A DNA stretch of 64,000 bases from Ilex aquifolium (GCA_951799425.1 OX637392.1:35499593-35563592), one strand, 5' to 3'; counted from the stretch's first letter, positions 44,050 through 56,513 are shown. Numbers and translations are program-made. The notes: a model not told the origin generated them from the letters alone.

Positions 44050-46068
44050 GCCCGGTCAATTTTCGTTGAATTTCGAGATAGTCAAATTTTTTACATTTTA
44101 CGAGGCGATCAGGCGTCGCGTGACTAAAATAAACGCGATCATATTTTATTCACATGACTCGATAAATAATTTAAAATTAGTTCAGTAAAAATACACTAAA
44201 CCTAATACGGGACGTGATTTAATTAATTCGAGATAAAATTGGAGCAATCAAAGTGAGACGTGTGGCACAACGAGGGCCACGCAATTGAGGAGTATAAAAA
44301 GGGGGAAAAATCAAAATTTTCCCCCATTCTTCAGCCAAACAATTCTAAAAAAGATAGAGAGAAAAGAGAAATCTCAAAGTTCTCCAACCTTCCTCCTCCG
44401 ATCTACGAAGATCCAACTGTTGGATTGCTTCGCGCCAAGAGTTAAAGTCACTCTAAGCAATGAGAGTTACACAACTATACCAAAGATCATGGTTTTCTCC
44501 AAAATCTCAAAGACGGGAATTTTGGGACAAAGCTTGAAAGGCTTTATTTTGGGTCTTTGGGGCTTCTACTATGCGGAAATCCGCTAGAAAATGTAGGGTT
44601 CCTTTCCTATCTAGGTTTAATTCCCCCCTAGGGTTAAAATATGAAATGGGTAGGGTGTTAGAGATGAATTCTTATGTATAACACTTACCTAGTGTTGTTA
44701 GAATATGGAAAATGGGTATGAGAATATGTTAAAACCAATTCTTGTATGATTTTGGTTTGATGAAATTCCTTGATATGGGTTTCATGAATAATGTGTTGTT
44801 TGGGCATGTTATGTGTTTACATAATGTTGCCTACTAAGTGTTTGATATAATGCTTAGGAATTCAAGTATGTTAATTGGATTGAAATCACATGTAACATGC
44901 TTCAGAATGTTTGTGGAAATTGGATATGTTCATTATATACCTTATGATATGATGAGCATGTAATATAAATTACAATTATACAATTTGATTGCATAATGAT
45001 ATGAAATGTAATTGTACATTACATTTGCATACGCACGGGTGACATCACATTCATGGGCATTAGACATGAGTGTGGGTGTGTGTGTGTGCATGTTTTTGAT
45101 CAAACACCATCCTTGGAGGGTTGATATGTGGGCTCAGGAAGGTTGGACCGAGGTTCAACTGAGTAGCACGGGTTGAGTTGAAAATACGTGTTGGTTATAG
45201 CAAGAAGGGATAGATTCTCCGTCGGGTGTAAGGCCTGGTTACTTGGTTCACTCACTTGCCCGAAAGTGAAATTCCAGAAAAGTTTCCATCTCATGGCATG
45301 GCATCTTGGTGCAAGGCTTGGTTAGTGTTTACTAGTGTACTCAGAATCGGAGGTGTGATGCCCTCAAATGCCATGTCGGTTTGCTAGACCGTTGGTGTGA
45401 TGTCCATAAATTACCAACCCAAAAAGACACAATGTTTTGTAAAATGGTCATTGGATGTCTAAAATCAATGGCGGGGGCTTGGATTGCCTGGACACATACG
45501 CATGGCATGACATGTGTTATGGGATTCGGTGGGGGCTCGGGTTTGCATTGCATGCGTGAGTTTCCATCTCATGGCATGGCATGAGATTGTAGCATCATTT
45601 ATGAAATGTATGTATTTGAATGAATGCTTAATGTGATGACTTGCATATGATATTTCATAAGCATCTGGGTTGGGGAGTAGCCTTTTTAGGAGATACACTA
45701 TTGAGCGTGGCTCACCCTTTATGGGGATATACATTTTAGGTGTTGGGCAAGCTTCATCGGACTGCCCTCACTTGGGCCCGTGTTGAAGACAGAGCCGAGT
45801 TATGTCTCTTGATTTACATGTTGAAATTTCTTGTATATTTTGTTTTGGCCTTGTATAAATCATGTACAAAACTTGTATTTTGACAAGAGGCATGTAATGG
45901 GACACTCTTGGACATTGTTCTTTTGTAAACAAAATCAATGAAATGAGTGTTGTATAGCTAAAAGTTGAGTTTTGATAAATTTGGGGAAATCTGGCTCTAG
46001 GTTCCGGCACCTTATGGGTACCTAGCTCCCAGTGGGCTCAAGTACCGGTACCTATGCTCACAGGTACC
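44050..46068 (+). repeat. LTR 'A' of a chromovirus, right piece
   Basis: The text continues the LTR opening at 23439-23585 (ggtcaattttcgttgaatttcgag...). It passes a TATA box (tataaaaagggggaaaaatc, about 44293), the aggtttaattcc splice-like block and the cacggg...gtgtgggtgtg block shared by all chromovirus LTRs here. It ends at 46068 inside an array of ggtacc / agtaccggtacct words, where an E3-family LTR (E5) is inserted. Confidence 0.85.
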
Positions 46069-46955
46069 TGATGAGTGGGTTTTATACCAACGAATTGAGT
46101 ATTCTTGACTTCATGAAATTGCAAGTTTCCAAGTATTTTATGTTCATTTTTATTCGTTTTGTGTGTTTTAACTTTATTTTGTAGGGATCATGATTTGAAA
46201 GGAAAAAATGTCATTTGGTAGCCTAAGTTTTAGATTAATTGCGAACTGAGTAACAAAGGCAGCTGTGCGCATAAAAGGGGATCAACGATGCCGCTCTAGA
46301 TGTAGAGCGCAGCTCTAGAAGGGCAGAAAGTCAGCGCAGCTGCGCTAATTTGTGGAGCTGCAGCACGGGCTTCAGCGTAGAAGACGAATTCTGACTTGTT
46401 TTTTTGTACAAATTGAACTCTAATGCTACACACATGTGAGGGTTTAGGGAGAGATATATATACTGCTATGAAGGGCTGCTAACACAAAAGGGGGAACCAA
46501 GGATTGATAATGAATTGAAGGCAAGGATCAAAGGAAACAACACGAAGAAGATCAGAATTGGAGGCTAGAGAGAGATTGAAGATTGCAACACAGTTTTCAT
46601 TCTTTTCTCTCACTTTTAGTTTTTGATTTTCTGAGATCTTGATTAATTTGAGGATGATGTTTTTCAATTACGTTATGAACTAAATTTTTATTAAGATTGC
46701 AATGGAACCTAATGTTTAGTTAAATTAATTTGCTCTCGTTTTCAATTATTATTGATCATACGTAAGTTGTTTATCATATTTTGTGCTTAATATATGATTG
46801 TTTGGCCAGCAATTAATTTGATTTTCTAGATGAAATTGGAAGATAAATTTTAGGGTTTGGATATGACTATGATAACACGCGTCTAGTTATTTATTCTTAG
46901 GATTGAATAGCTGGGTTTGTGTATAGGATATGAATATACCTATATGTTGTGTGTG
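46069..46955 (+). repeat. E5: LTR of the E3 family, plus strand, interrupted
   Basis: It starts TGATGAGTGGGTTTTATACC, the plus-strand counterpart of the E3 LTR start at 43272, and follows that LTR through its body: palindromes agcgcagctgcgct (46333-46346), a TATA region (gatatatatactgc, 46452), and a tail with gattgaatagctgggtttgtg. It stops at 46955, where E7 is inserted. About 440 bp of LTR and any internal region lie beyond E7, outside the window. Confidence 0.85.
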
Positions 46956-47352
46956 TGATTAACCCTAATTAGTGTATAAATTAAAAAGATTAAGTAATCA
47001 ATTTTGTAAGATAAAACAATTAAATATTATGAATTATAGTTTGTGCTTAAATTAAAGTTTTAAATACTTTATGTTTAAATTTCAAGGTCAAATGCAGAAA
47101 TACTGGAGAATACAAGACCAATTTGCAAAGCTTGAAGTCACGAAGGACCAAAGTGTAATAAAGAAACATGGACCAACAAGAAATTGACAAGTGGCAGCCC
47201 AAGAAGCCAACACCTAGCACCACTGCAAGGCACCACCTTTTGGAAGGTGGTGCTAGGCGTTGGGACCCCCCCTTGGTCGAGAGTTCCCCCCCTCTACATA
47301 TAAGGGTGCCCTCTTCATTCTTCAAGCATTCCTTGCCAAGCCTTCCAATACC
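46956..47352 (+). repeat. E7 5' LTR, first piece (U3)
   Basis: The piece has the family start and an inverted motif agcaccac...gtggtgct around caccttttggaaggtg (47215-47255), then a TATA-like tacatataagg at 47293. It is cut at atacc by a solo LTR. Confidence 0.82.
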
Positions 47353-49459
47353 TGTAAACTCCCACATGTAATAGAACTTATACCAACTATGTTGATATAC
47401 AAATGTATGTTGTATAAGTTTGGGTTGGTTTTGGATGGGTTTGGAATGGAGTGAAAATGTGAAATGGGAATGCACAGGGCAATTGGGGCAGATCAGGCAA
47501 AGCGTACCGGTACGATGAACTCCAGTAGCCTTAGCGTACCGGTACGCATACCGGTACGGTTTGGCTGACTTCCTGATTTTCTGATTTTCTCCTCTCCTGA
47601 GCTATCCCCAAGCTACCCTTTCATCCTTATTTGTCTCAAATAGTTGGGATGGTGTAGTAGATCCTATGGATGGTGGTATGTTGGGTCTAGGAGGGGTCAA
47701 GCGATAAAGAATGTACATAGGCCTTGTATTTTAAAATTCCGGTAAATTTACTTTAATAATATGATAAATCATAAACTTAAATATTTTTAGGATAAAACAA
47801 CATTAAAAATGAATTCGGAATGTCCAAAAACCTTAGGGTGGTCATAGAGATCAAAATGGAGATAGTTAGTGGCAAAATTGTAATTTCAAGGAAAAATGTA
47901 ATTTTTGGCCCTGTGAACAGTAAAAATCGGGATTGGGCAGCCTTATAACACCATTTCCTTCCATTTTCCCTCATTTCTTTCACTCCACTCTCACCCCACA
48001 CCTCTTAGAACCCTAAAGGAAGATTAAGGGAGGGAGAAAGAAAAGGGAGGAAGGAGATCTATAGAGCTTGGGTTTATCTTAGAAATCTTGACTCAAGGTA
48101 GGGGTTTTCTTACATTCTTGTTCATTGATGTTAGGGTATTGATATATATATATATATATATATATATGTTTTGCCTCTAAATGTTATATCTATGATATGA
48201 AATCATCCTCTTGTAGTCTTTTTGCAAAGATTACATGTTTTGAACAAAGTTAGGGTTGAATACCCATGAAATCTCATTTCTTGCTTTAAAACCCTAGTTT
48301 TTGGAGAGTGATGGATTTTCTTCTTAAATTCTTCTATTATTATTGATTTCGAAACTATAGTGTTTTGTGTGAGTAATAAAATGATGTTGTGATCTCTTGT
48401 ATGGAATTGTCACATGATAAATTTGGGGATTTTTGAGATATACTTGTAAATTAAGAAATTGAGTTTGGTATTGTATCTCTTATGAGTGTGGGATGACCAT
48501 GGGTGGCCTTTGACGAGATATCGTAGAGTGGGTAGACGTGTTGCTTGCTCCGTGTGGGTTTGCATTTTTCCTACCACTCGTAGTGGGGTTAGTGCTTTGG
48601 TAAGACTAAACTACTATTTGTTCACGGGTGCCGTGTCAGAGGGTTAGTATACTAATGCCTGGGTTGGATACGTCACTGCCATTGGTATGGCATACGCCCT
48701 TCCTAAAGGATGGATATCTTTGAGAAGATTTGTGTGTGTGTGTGTGTGTGGGCTAGATATTACTCAATGTGTTGATTCATGGGGTTTGCCTCGCATCATG
48801 TTGGAGATACATATACATATTGTTGTGGAATATTTGAGTTATGGATTACTGTGTATTGTTTTGGAAATGGTTTATTATACGAACTTGTTGGAAGTGGTTT
48901 TCTTTCTTCATTTAAATCATTGTTATTGTGTAAACTGGAGATCCATTGAAATGTCCATGTTTTCCTTCAAAAGTTATATATATGATATTTGTGAAATGAG
49001 ACCGACTTGTTTTATATGTTTCTAAACCTTGTTCGAGTTTGAGAGGATGTTGTTACAGAGCTTAGTGCTCACCCCCTACAAATACTATATTTTCAGGCTA
49101 TGATTTAGAAGAAGGGCTCGGAGTTGATGACCAGGTGCCTTGGGAAACTCAAGCTGATGGGCATGTAGATCCGGAGGGAACTATATAGGATCTTTCTTAT
49201 TACGTATTAGACGAGGGGATTCCTTTTGGGAATATTGTTCATATTAATATTTTTGTTATTCCGCTGCAAATTAATAGTCAATTTTTGGAATGTAGTTGCC
49301 ATAGTTGGGCATATTCTTTTGGATGTAATGACCATGGTTTGGTCTATTCTTTTGGATGATGAATGAAAGTTTCTTTGTTTATGAAATTTATTAGTTGCTC
49401 TCATGATGTGGATGGTTTTAAATTGTAATGCCGTCCAAGGTGGATTTTGGGGCGTTACA
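47353..49459 (+). mobile_element. Solo LTR, 2107 bp, TSD atacc
   Basis: The insert starts TGTAAACTCCC and ends GGGGCGTTACA, flanked by exact atacc (47348-47352 and 49460-49464). Downstream of the promoter it follows the E4/E6 LTR family (acatgttttgaacaaag, ctcaccccctac, gtaatgccgtcca). Upstream it has a GTACCGGTAC array. It also has a (TA)n tract at 48142-48167. Confidence 0.92.
47505..47562. repeat. Palindrome array, GCGTACCGGTACGC type
   Basis: Three palindromes (gtaccggtac, gtaccggtacgc, ataccggtac) are separated by gatgaactccagtagcctta. The same palindrome and the ccagtag spacer word occur in the chromovirus LTR at 28733-28875. Confidence 0.88.
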
Positions 49460-49464
49460 ATACC

Positions 49465-50679
49465 TCTCCAAGACCAATTCTCCCTTCATTTGGTCGGCCA
49501 CTCTTGAGCCAAGAAAGCTTTCCAAAGATAGAAAGAAAGAAAGAAAGAAAGAGAGAAAGAAAAAGAAAGAGAAAGTTCAATACATAGCCGGTCCGTGATA
49601 CACTTTTACTGTTATTCTGTATTTCTGCATTTCTATTATATCTTTCTATTCGGATAGTTGAACTACCGCCACTTTTGTGTCTTGAATGATAATAAACGTG
49701 GTTGTGTTTCAATTGTTCCTTGTGAAATTTTTTTTACAATTTACCATTTAATTTTAGTTGTAATGACGAACAATCACACTCCTTGTTTGTCTGTAGCAAT
49801 GGAGCGTGAGTAGTCGTTTATACCCTTCAAAATAGGGTAAACATATGCATAATATTGGTTAGATTATGGAAATACTGATGTTTTATTTATATATTTAATT
49901 ATATATGTATTATATGCTTAATGCATGATATAGTGATGTACGTAATTTCGGTACTGTGCCTGGAATTATGTCATCAGTGTATCATAAGACCAGCTAGTTA
50001 AAGATTCACGGTGTTCCTACCGGTATGGCTTGTCCTCCACCGGAACGCTGAGGATTTTCTACTGATGTGTGGTACAAAATCTAAATGATCCTCATGAATG
50101 GCTTGTCCTTCTGGGTTATTAGGGTTTCTTTACTTACTATATATAACTATATTGACAGTCTAACAACCACGGTGTTCCTACCGGAATGACTTGTCTTCCA
50201 CCGAAGCGCTGAGGATATTTAACTGGCATATATATATATCACAGATGACCTATTGGGTAATTCAAGTATTCCTCATGAATGGCTTGTCCTTCTGGTTCAC
50301 TTGAATTAGTTAATTGGTACGTCTATAACCAGCTTTCCTAAGAAGTTGATGTGTTAAGCTATATTACCACTAGTTAACCTAAGAAGTGGATATGTTATGG
50401 TTTAATATGTATGTACTTGCTATCAAGAGATCAATTGAATAACTCAAGTAGTTCTCATGAATGACTTGTCCTTCTGGTTTGCTTGGGTTAATCAATTGAC
50501 ATGGATATAACCAGCTTTCCTAAGAAGTTGTTGCGTTATGATTTATTACCACCAGTTAGCCTAAAAAGCGGTTGTGTTATGGTTTATATACGTCAGACCT
50601 ACCGATTGACTTTCCAGTAAAATGGAAGTTAATTGTTGTGAGGTAGCATTTCCAGTAATAAACCAATATAAAGCATATG
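49465..50679 (+). repeat. E7 5' LTR, second piece
   Basis: This matches the solo LTR at 10840-11680 (gttgaactaccgccac, gtaaacatatg, tgatgtacgtaatt, caatataaagc). It has a (GAAA)n tract at 49531-49575 and repeated aatggcttgtccttctgg blocks. It ends at about 50679, where the text changes abruptly to pol coding sequence. The last 250 bp or so of the LTR are missing. Confidence 0.8.
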
Positions 50680-52225
50680 GATTAAAACCTCTTCCAACCA
50701 ATCTAAAATATGTTTTTCTAGGAGAAAATGAAATCAATCCAGTAATAATATCATCAAAATTATCTGAAATTCAGGAAAAAGAACTGATAAAAGTCTTGAA
50801 AAATCACCAAACTGTTATTGGATGGACAATAGCAGATATAAAAGGTATAAGCCCACTTCTATGTACTCATTGTATTTACTTAGAAGAAAATGCTAAACCA
50901 TCTCGTCAAATGCAAAGAAGATTGAATTCATACTTAAAAGAAGTAGTTCGTGCAGAAGTACTTAAATTACTAGATGCTAAAATTATTTATCCTATATCTG
51001 ATAGTAAATGGGTCAGTCCTACACAAGTAGTTCCAAAGAAATCTGGTGTTACTGTAATAAAAAATCAAGAAAACGAATTAGTCCCAATGCGTACAATTAC
51101 AAGTTGGCGTGTATGTATTGATTATAGAAAGCTAAATTCTCTCACCAGAAAGGATCACTTTCCATTACCATTCCTAGATCAAGTACTTGAAAGAATAGCT
51201 GGTCATGCATATTATTGTTTTCTAGATGGATATTTTGGTTATAATCAGATTGAAATTGCAATAGATGATCAAGAAAAAACTACATTTACATGTCCGTTTG
51301 GGACTTTTGCTTATAAAAGAATGCATTTTGGGTTATGTAATGCTCCAACTACTTTTCAGTGTTGCATGTTAAGTATATTCAGTGATATGGTAGAACGACA
51401 CTTAGAAGTTTTTATGGACGACTTTTCAGTATATGGTGATTCATTTCACTTATGTTTAGAAAATCTGGAAAAAGTACTGATTAGATGTGAAGAAACAAAC
51501 CTTGTCTTAAATTGGGAAAAATGTCATTTCATGGTTACACAAGGTATTGTTTTAGGTCACATAGTTTCTGAAAAAGGAATTGAAGTCGATAAATCCAAAA
51601 TTAACTTAATAGCTAATCTTCCGTCACAAAAAACCGTAAAAGATGTTCGGTCTTTTTTAGGTCACGCGGGATTTTATCGAAGATTTATCAAAAACTTTAG
51701 TTCAATATCAAGACCAATCTATAATTTTTATGTCAGGATATAATATTTGAATGGAATGATGCATGTCAATTAGCATTTGATGAATTAAAAAACATGCTTA
51801 TTTCTGCACCTATCATGCAACCTCCTGACTGGTCTTTACCTTTTGAATTAATGTGTGATGCAAGTGATTATGCAGTAGGAGTTGTATTAGGTCAAAGAAA
51901 AGATAAAAAAACCATATGTTATTTACTATGCAAGCAAAACTCTAAATGATGCACAAATGAACTATTCAACCAAAGAAAAAGAATTACTTGTTGTTGCATT
52001 TGCATTAGATAAATTTTGATCATATTTGGTTGGATCGGCAATTGTTGTATTTACAGATCATGCAGCTTTAAAATATTTACTTACTAAAAAAGATGCGAAG
52101 CCACGTCTCTCGCGTTGGATTTTATTACTTCAAGAATTTGATCTTATATATAAGAAGGGAGTAGAAAATGTGGTAGCAGATCACTTGTCAAGGTTAAGTT
52201 ATGATATAAATAAAGAACCAACTCC
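50680..52225 (+). pseudogene. E7 reverse transcriptase and RNase H
   Basis: The long frame (50622-51743) starts in LTR sequence, so its first 20 residues are not pol. True RT begins near LKPLPTNLKYVFLGENE. It has WRVCIDYRKLN, YYCFLDGYFGYNQI, the catalytic FMDD (residues 264-267) and VRSFLGHAGFYRRF, all Athila-like. A frameshift near 51735 ends that frame. RNase H continues in pieces ([32 protein letters not shown]) with another frameshift near 51910 and a TGA near 52018. The coding region is then cut at 52226 by an LTR insertion. Confidence 0.88.
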
Positions 52226-54844
52226 TGTAAAACTCGGGTAAATTTAAACTTTTTCTGAAAAAGGGCAAAACGGTAATTTGCCACTATAATGCGTATTTAA
52301 AATACTCATATTTCTAGAGTTCTGATGACACAACGGACTTCGCCATTGGATTCGTATCGCGAAATCTAGTTACCTTGTCAAATTTCTTCGAAATCCGAGA
52401 TAGTCAGATTTTACACGTATTTCGAGGCGACTAGGTGGCGGCTGACCTCACAAAGGTCCCCACAAATAAATTTTATAAAATTTCCTTATAATTGAATTTA
52501 AGTTCAAATAAAATTTATTTGAACTTAAACCAGGATCAAATAAATCATTTCGGGGCGAAAACGGACCCGAACAAGTGGGAGGCGTGTGGCGCTATCTGAG
52601 CCAAGCCTTGAAAATTATAAATAGGGTTAAAAAATCAGATGTTTGGCACAAAATATCTCTGATTTCTGCTGGCTTGAACGTTGGAGAGAAAGAGGGATAG
52701 AAAGAGAGAAATCCAAGATTTCCTTCGGCGATTCTCGGAGTTCCGTCGGTCGGAATCCGTCGAGCCAAGAATTAAACTTCATCTCCTCAACGAGGGCTAC
52801 GCGTTCGTACCAAGAATGAGGAATTTCACCGAAGATCCAAAGGAGGAGATTTGGGGAAATCAAGTTTTGGAGTTGGTATTGGTGTTCTTGAAGTCTCTAC
52901 ACTTCTGTTTTCGCTTCAAGAGGTAGGTTTCCCTCCTACTTTGGTTTATTTACATCCTATGGTGTCCATAGGAAATGGGTGGGCTGTTTTGAGTATTTTA
53001 ACACTTACCTATTAGAGTTGGTTTAATGGAAATGGGTAGGCTCAATTCTAGTGTGAATTTGTAGTTAGAAATTGCTAGTTTGTGATTTCTAGGATGTTTT
53101 GATAATTGGGTATGTAAAAATCATATATTCTGATTTTTTTTAGAGTTATGTGATAAATTTAGGCATGTTATGTGATTACATGATTTGGTGCCTTAAAGGT
53201 GTTTGATAAAATGCCTATATGAAATAAAGTGTGTTAATTGCATGAGATTTGTGATAACATGCTTGAATGATGTGGTAAAGAGAAATCATATGTTTAAGAT
53301 ATGAATTACAATGGGAAATGAAATGTTGATATGTGCTTATGATATGTTGACATTGTGACAAAGTTTGGTAGTTATATGCATAAGATATAAATTGCCATAG
53401 AATATGTGGACATGTGGTTGAATTGCTCATTTGGCATTAATGCATATTGGGCATGATATTAGCACCACATTCATGGGCATGAGTCATGAGTGTGGGTGTA
53501 TGGTTTAATCAAACACCATACTTGGTGGTTGATGGTGGGCTCAGGAAAGTCGGGTTGAAGATTCGACTGAGTCGCACGGTTGCATGCATGGAAAACTTGT
53601 GTCAGGTATAGCAAGAAGGGCTAGACTCTCCCTCGGGTGCAAAACCCAACGACTTGGTTCACACACTCCCCTGAGGTGAAATTCCGGAAAAGTGTGATGG
53701 TGTACGGAACCGGCGGTTGTGATACCAAAATCCGTTGCCCAACAAAGACACAAGATTTTGTTTATAAAACACACATTCAATGGGTAACATCCACAATGAT
53801 TTGGTTTTATAAATACATAACTTTTATTTCAAACAATCCTTGGATGTATTTTCGTCAATTGACGGATTCATTACACATGTGCATTGCATTGTGTTGTGGG
53901 AGTCGGTGAGGACTCGAGTCGAAGTTGCGTGAGTGAGTCTCATCTCATTTCATGGCATGACATAAGATTCCTATCATTGAATGCATATTCTTGATTGGAA
54001 TGTTTTTGAATGATTGATTGTTGCATGTGACATTTCATATGCATCTAGGATGGGGAGTAGCCGCTGTAGGAGATACTCTATTGAGCGTTGCTCACCCTAT
54101 ACGGGAAAACATTTCAGGTGCGGGTTTTACGCCGACGGACGGCACTCACTCGGGCACTTGATGAGGAAGAAAAGCCGACTTGTGGCTTTCAATCCATTTT
54201 TGTATAAAACTAGACTTGTAATTAAATTTTGGCATGTAATGTATGTAAAAGGATTGGAACTTAAACTTATATTAACTATGTTTGATGCATATGTTTGATG
54301 CATAGACATGCCATGTTACACTTTTACATGGCAATGTTACACTTTTACAGGTCACGTTACACTTTTACATGGCAATGTTACACTTTTACAGACCATGTTA
54401 CACTTTTACATGGCAATGTTACACTTTTACATGGAAATGTTACACTTTTACAATTCAATGTCACACTTTATACATCAACATAGGAACCCTAGTTTTAGGG
54501 GCGTCAAAAGTATGGATAAATGGACCCGGTGTGGTCATTATTTTATATTGGACCTCGGATGGGTCATGTGAATGTATATTGCACAGGTTGCGTTTTGGGT
54601 AGAGCTCCCCGTACAAAAGGAGACTCTGCCCGAATTTTTGTTAAATTAAGGACCCCGGTAAATTGGGCATAACGGCGTGATATCGAGTTCCTCGGTATCC
54701 ACGGGTATTCCGCGGGTTGATGGATAATCAATGGACCCCCGGATTTTGGGGTGTCACAGCTTGGTATCAAAGCTTATTGATATCTGAGCTTAAATTGAGT
54801 TAATTATGGATTCATAAGGGACACCCTGATTTTGGGGTGTCACA
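52226..54844 (+). mobile_element. Collapsed chromovirus: LTR, PBS and tail of second LTR, TSD actcc
   Basis: The insert starts TGTAAAACTCGGG and is flanked by exact actcc (52221-52225 and 54845-54849). A full LTR ends at GGGTGTCACA (54758). It is followed by a PBS with one change (TGGTATCAAAGC, 54762-54773), about 45 bases of internal sequence and then only the last 26 or so bases of a second LTR (54819-54844). Everything else of the element has been deleted. It splits E7 between RNase H and integrase. Confidence 0.9.
54306..54475 (+). repeat. Tandem repeat, ttacacttttacatggcaatg
   Basis: About nine copies of a 17-21 bp unit (ttacacttttaca with tggcaatg, ggtcacg or gaccatg) stand about 280-450 bp from the LTR 3' end. 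That is the slot where the other chromovirus LTRs carry palindrome arrays. Confidence 0.92.
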
Positions 54845-56180
54845 ACTCCAATTAGAGAAACCTTTCCAGATGAACAACTATTTGCAATAATCGAACTACC
54901 ATGGTATGCTGATATAGCCAATTATTTAGCTACTGGTACTATTCCTTCTAATTATACCTGAACTGATAAAAATAAGTTCCTAAGTGAGGTACGTAATTTT
55001 TTTTGGGAAGATCCTTATGTGTTTAAATACTGTAAAGATCAAATAATAAGACGTTGTGTACCTAATCATGAAATCAGTCAGGTTATTCAGTTTTGTCACT
55101 CTGAAGCTTGCGGAGGTCATTTTGCTTCAAAGAAAACCGCTGCAAAAATTTGACAGTGTGAATTTTATTGGCCAACTCTTTTTAAAGATGTTCATATCTT
55201 TTGTTTAAATTGTGACAGATGTCAAAGAATGAGGAATATTTCGAAAAGAAATATGATGCCTTTAAACCCTATTTTAATTATTGAAATTTTTTATTGTTGG
55301 GACATCGATTTTATGGGACCATTTTCCCCATCCTTTGGATATCTATATATTTTGGTTGCAGTTGACTATGTTTCTAAATGGGTAGAGGCAATTCCATGTA
55401 GAAATAATGATCACAGAACAGTGATCAAGTTTTTAAAAGAAAATATTTTATCCAGATTTGGGATTCCTCGAACAATCATCAGTGATGGTGGATTACATTT
55501 TTGTAATAAATTTTTTGAAAACCTGATGAAAAAATATTTGATTTCTCATAAAATATCCACTTCATATCATCCGCAGACAAGTAGACAAGCTGAATTAGCT
55601 AATAGGGAGATAAAATACATTTTAGAAAAAACAGTAAATCCTGATCGTAAAGATTGGTCTTTAAGATTAACGGATGCACTGTGGGCTTACCGTACTGCGT
55701 ATAAGACTATTCTATGAATGTCTCCTTATCGGTTAGTTTATGGTAAACCGTGTCATTTGCCTGTAGAATTATAATATAAAGCATATTGGACAATCAAAAT
55801 GATGAATCTGGATATAGATGAAGCTGGAATATCACGTAAATTGCAAATAAATGAATTAGAAGAATTAAGAAATGAAGCCTATGAAAACGCAAAGATTGCT
55901 AAATCAAGAACAAAAGTTTTTCATGATAAAATCTTTTGAACCATCTCAAAAAGTTCTACTGTACAATGCTAAACTTCATTTATTCCCTGGAAAATTAAGA
56001 TCTAGATGGAAAAGACTTTATATAGTTAAGCAAGTTTTTGACTATGGGGCAATTGAAATTGAAAATCTATTAACTGGAAATGTTTTCAAAGTAAACGGGC
56101 AAAGGCTTAAACCTTATTATAATGGATTTACTCAAGATGTAACTTCTGTGCAACTTTTTGATCCAGTCTATGTGTGTTAA
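54845..56180 (+). pseudogene. E7 integrase
   Basis: This continues E7 pol after the insertion. The zinc-binding region shows FCHSEACGGHF and [11 protein letters not shown]. The catalytic core has [24 protein letters not shown] and [20 protein letters not shown] (55229-55717). The C-terminal end has [19 protein letters not shown] and NGQRLKPYY (to 56180). Stops (near 54960, 55152 and 55716) and a break near 55770-55870 make it inactive. The final block matches the piece that E3 kept in its fused ORF. Confidence 0.88.
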
Positions 56181-56513
56181 TTGTTATTTAATTATAAATA
56201 ATATAACTAATTACTTGTAATTTGTTTGACAGATTAAATCTCCTGAGTGAAAGTCAGATATCCTAATCGCTGAAAGACAACAAATTGCTAGTTTTTCTCA
56301 ATACTGTTTATTACTGTTTTAACATTGCAAATAGAATTTAATTTAAGTTGGGGAGATATGAGTGTGAATTTACTTTTTTTTTTTAGCATAATAATTTTGA
56401 TTTAAAAATTATGTTCGTATTTGTGACTGACAGACGTTAAAGAACCGGATAGTGAGTCAACTTTCAATAATTTTTGAGTCATTTTTTTTCTTTTCTTTCT
56501 TAAAAGTTGAAAA
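56181..56513 (+). other. E7 non-coding stretch after pol
   Basis: This AT-rich region has taagttggggagatatgag (56343-56361), which resembles the purine-rich motif after pol in Athila/Tat elements. No gene is seen before the short ORF starting at 56514. Confidence 0.5.

Noticed and set aside
48686-49025. 112-codon ORF with hydrophobic segments in a solo LTR
   Set aside because: It lies in LTR body sequence, with a (GTGT) tract and no homology to known proteins. Related LTRs do not keep the frame.
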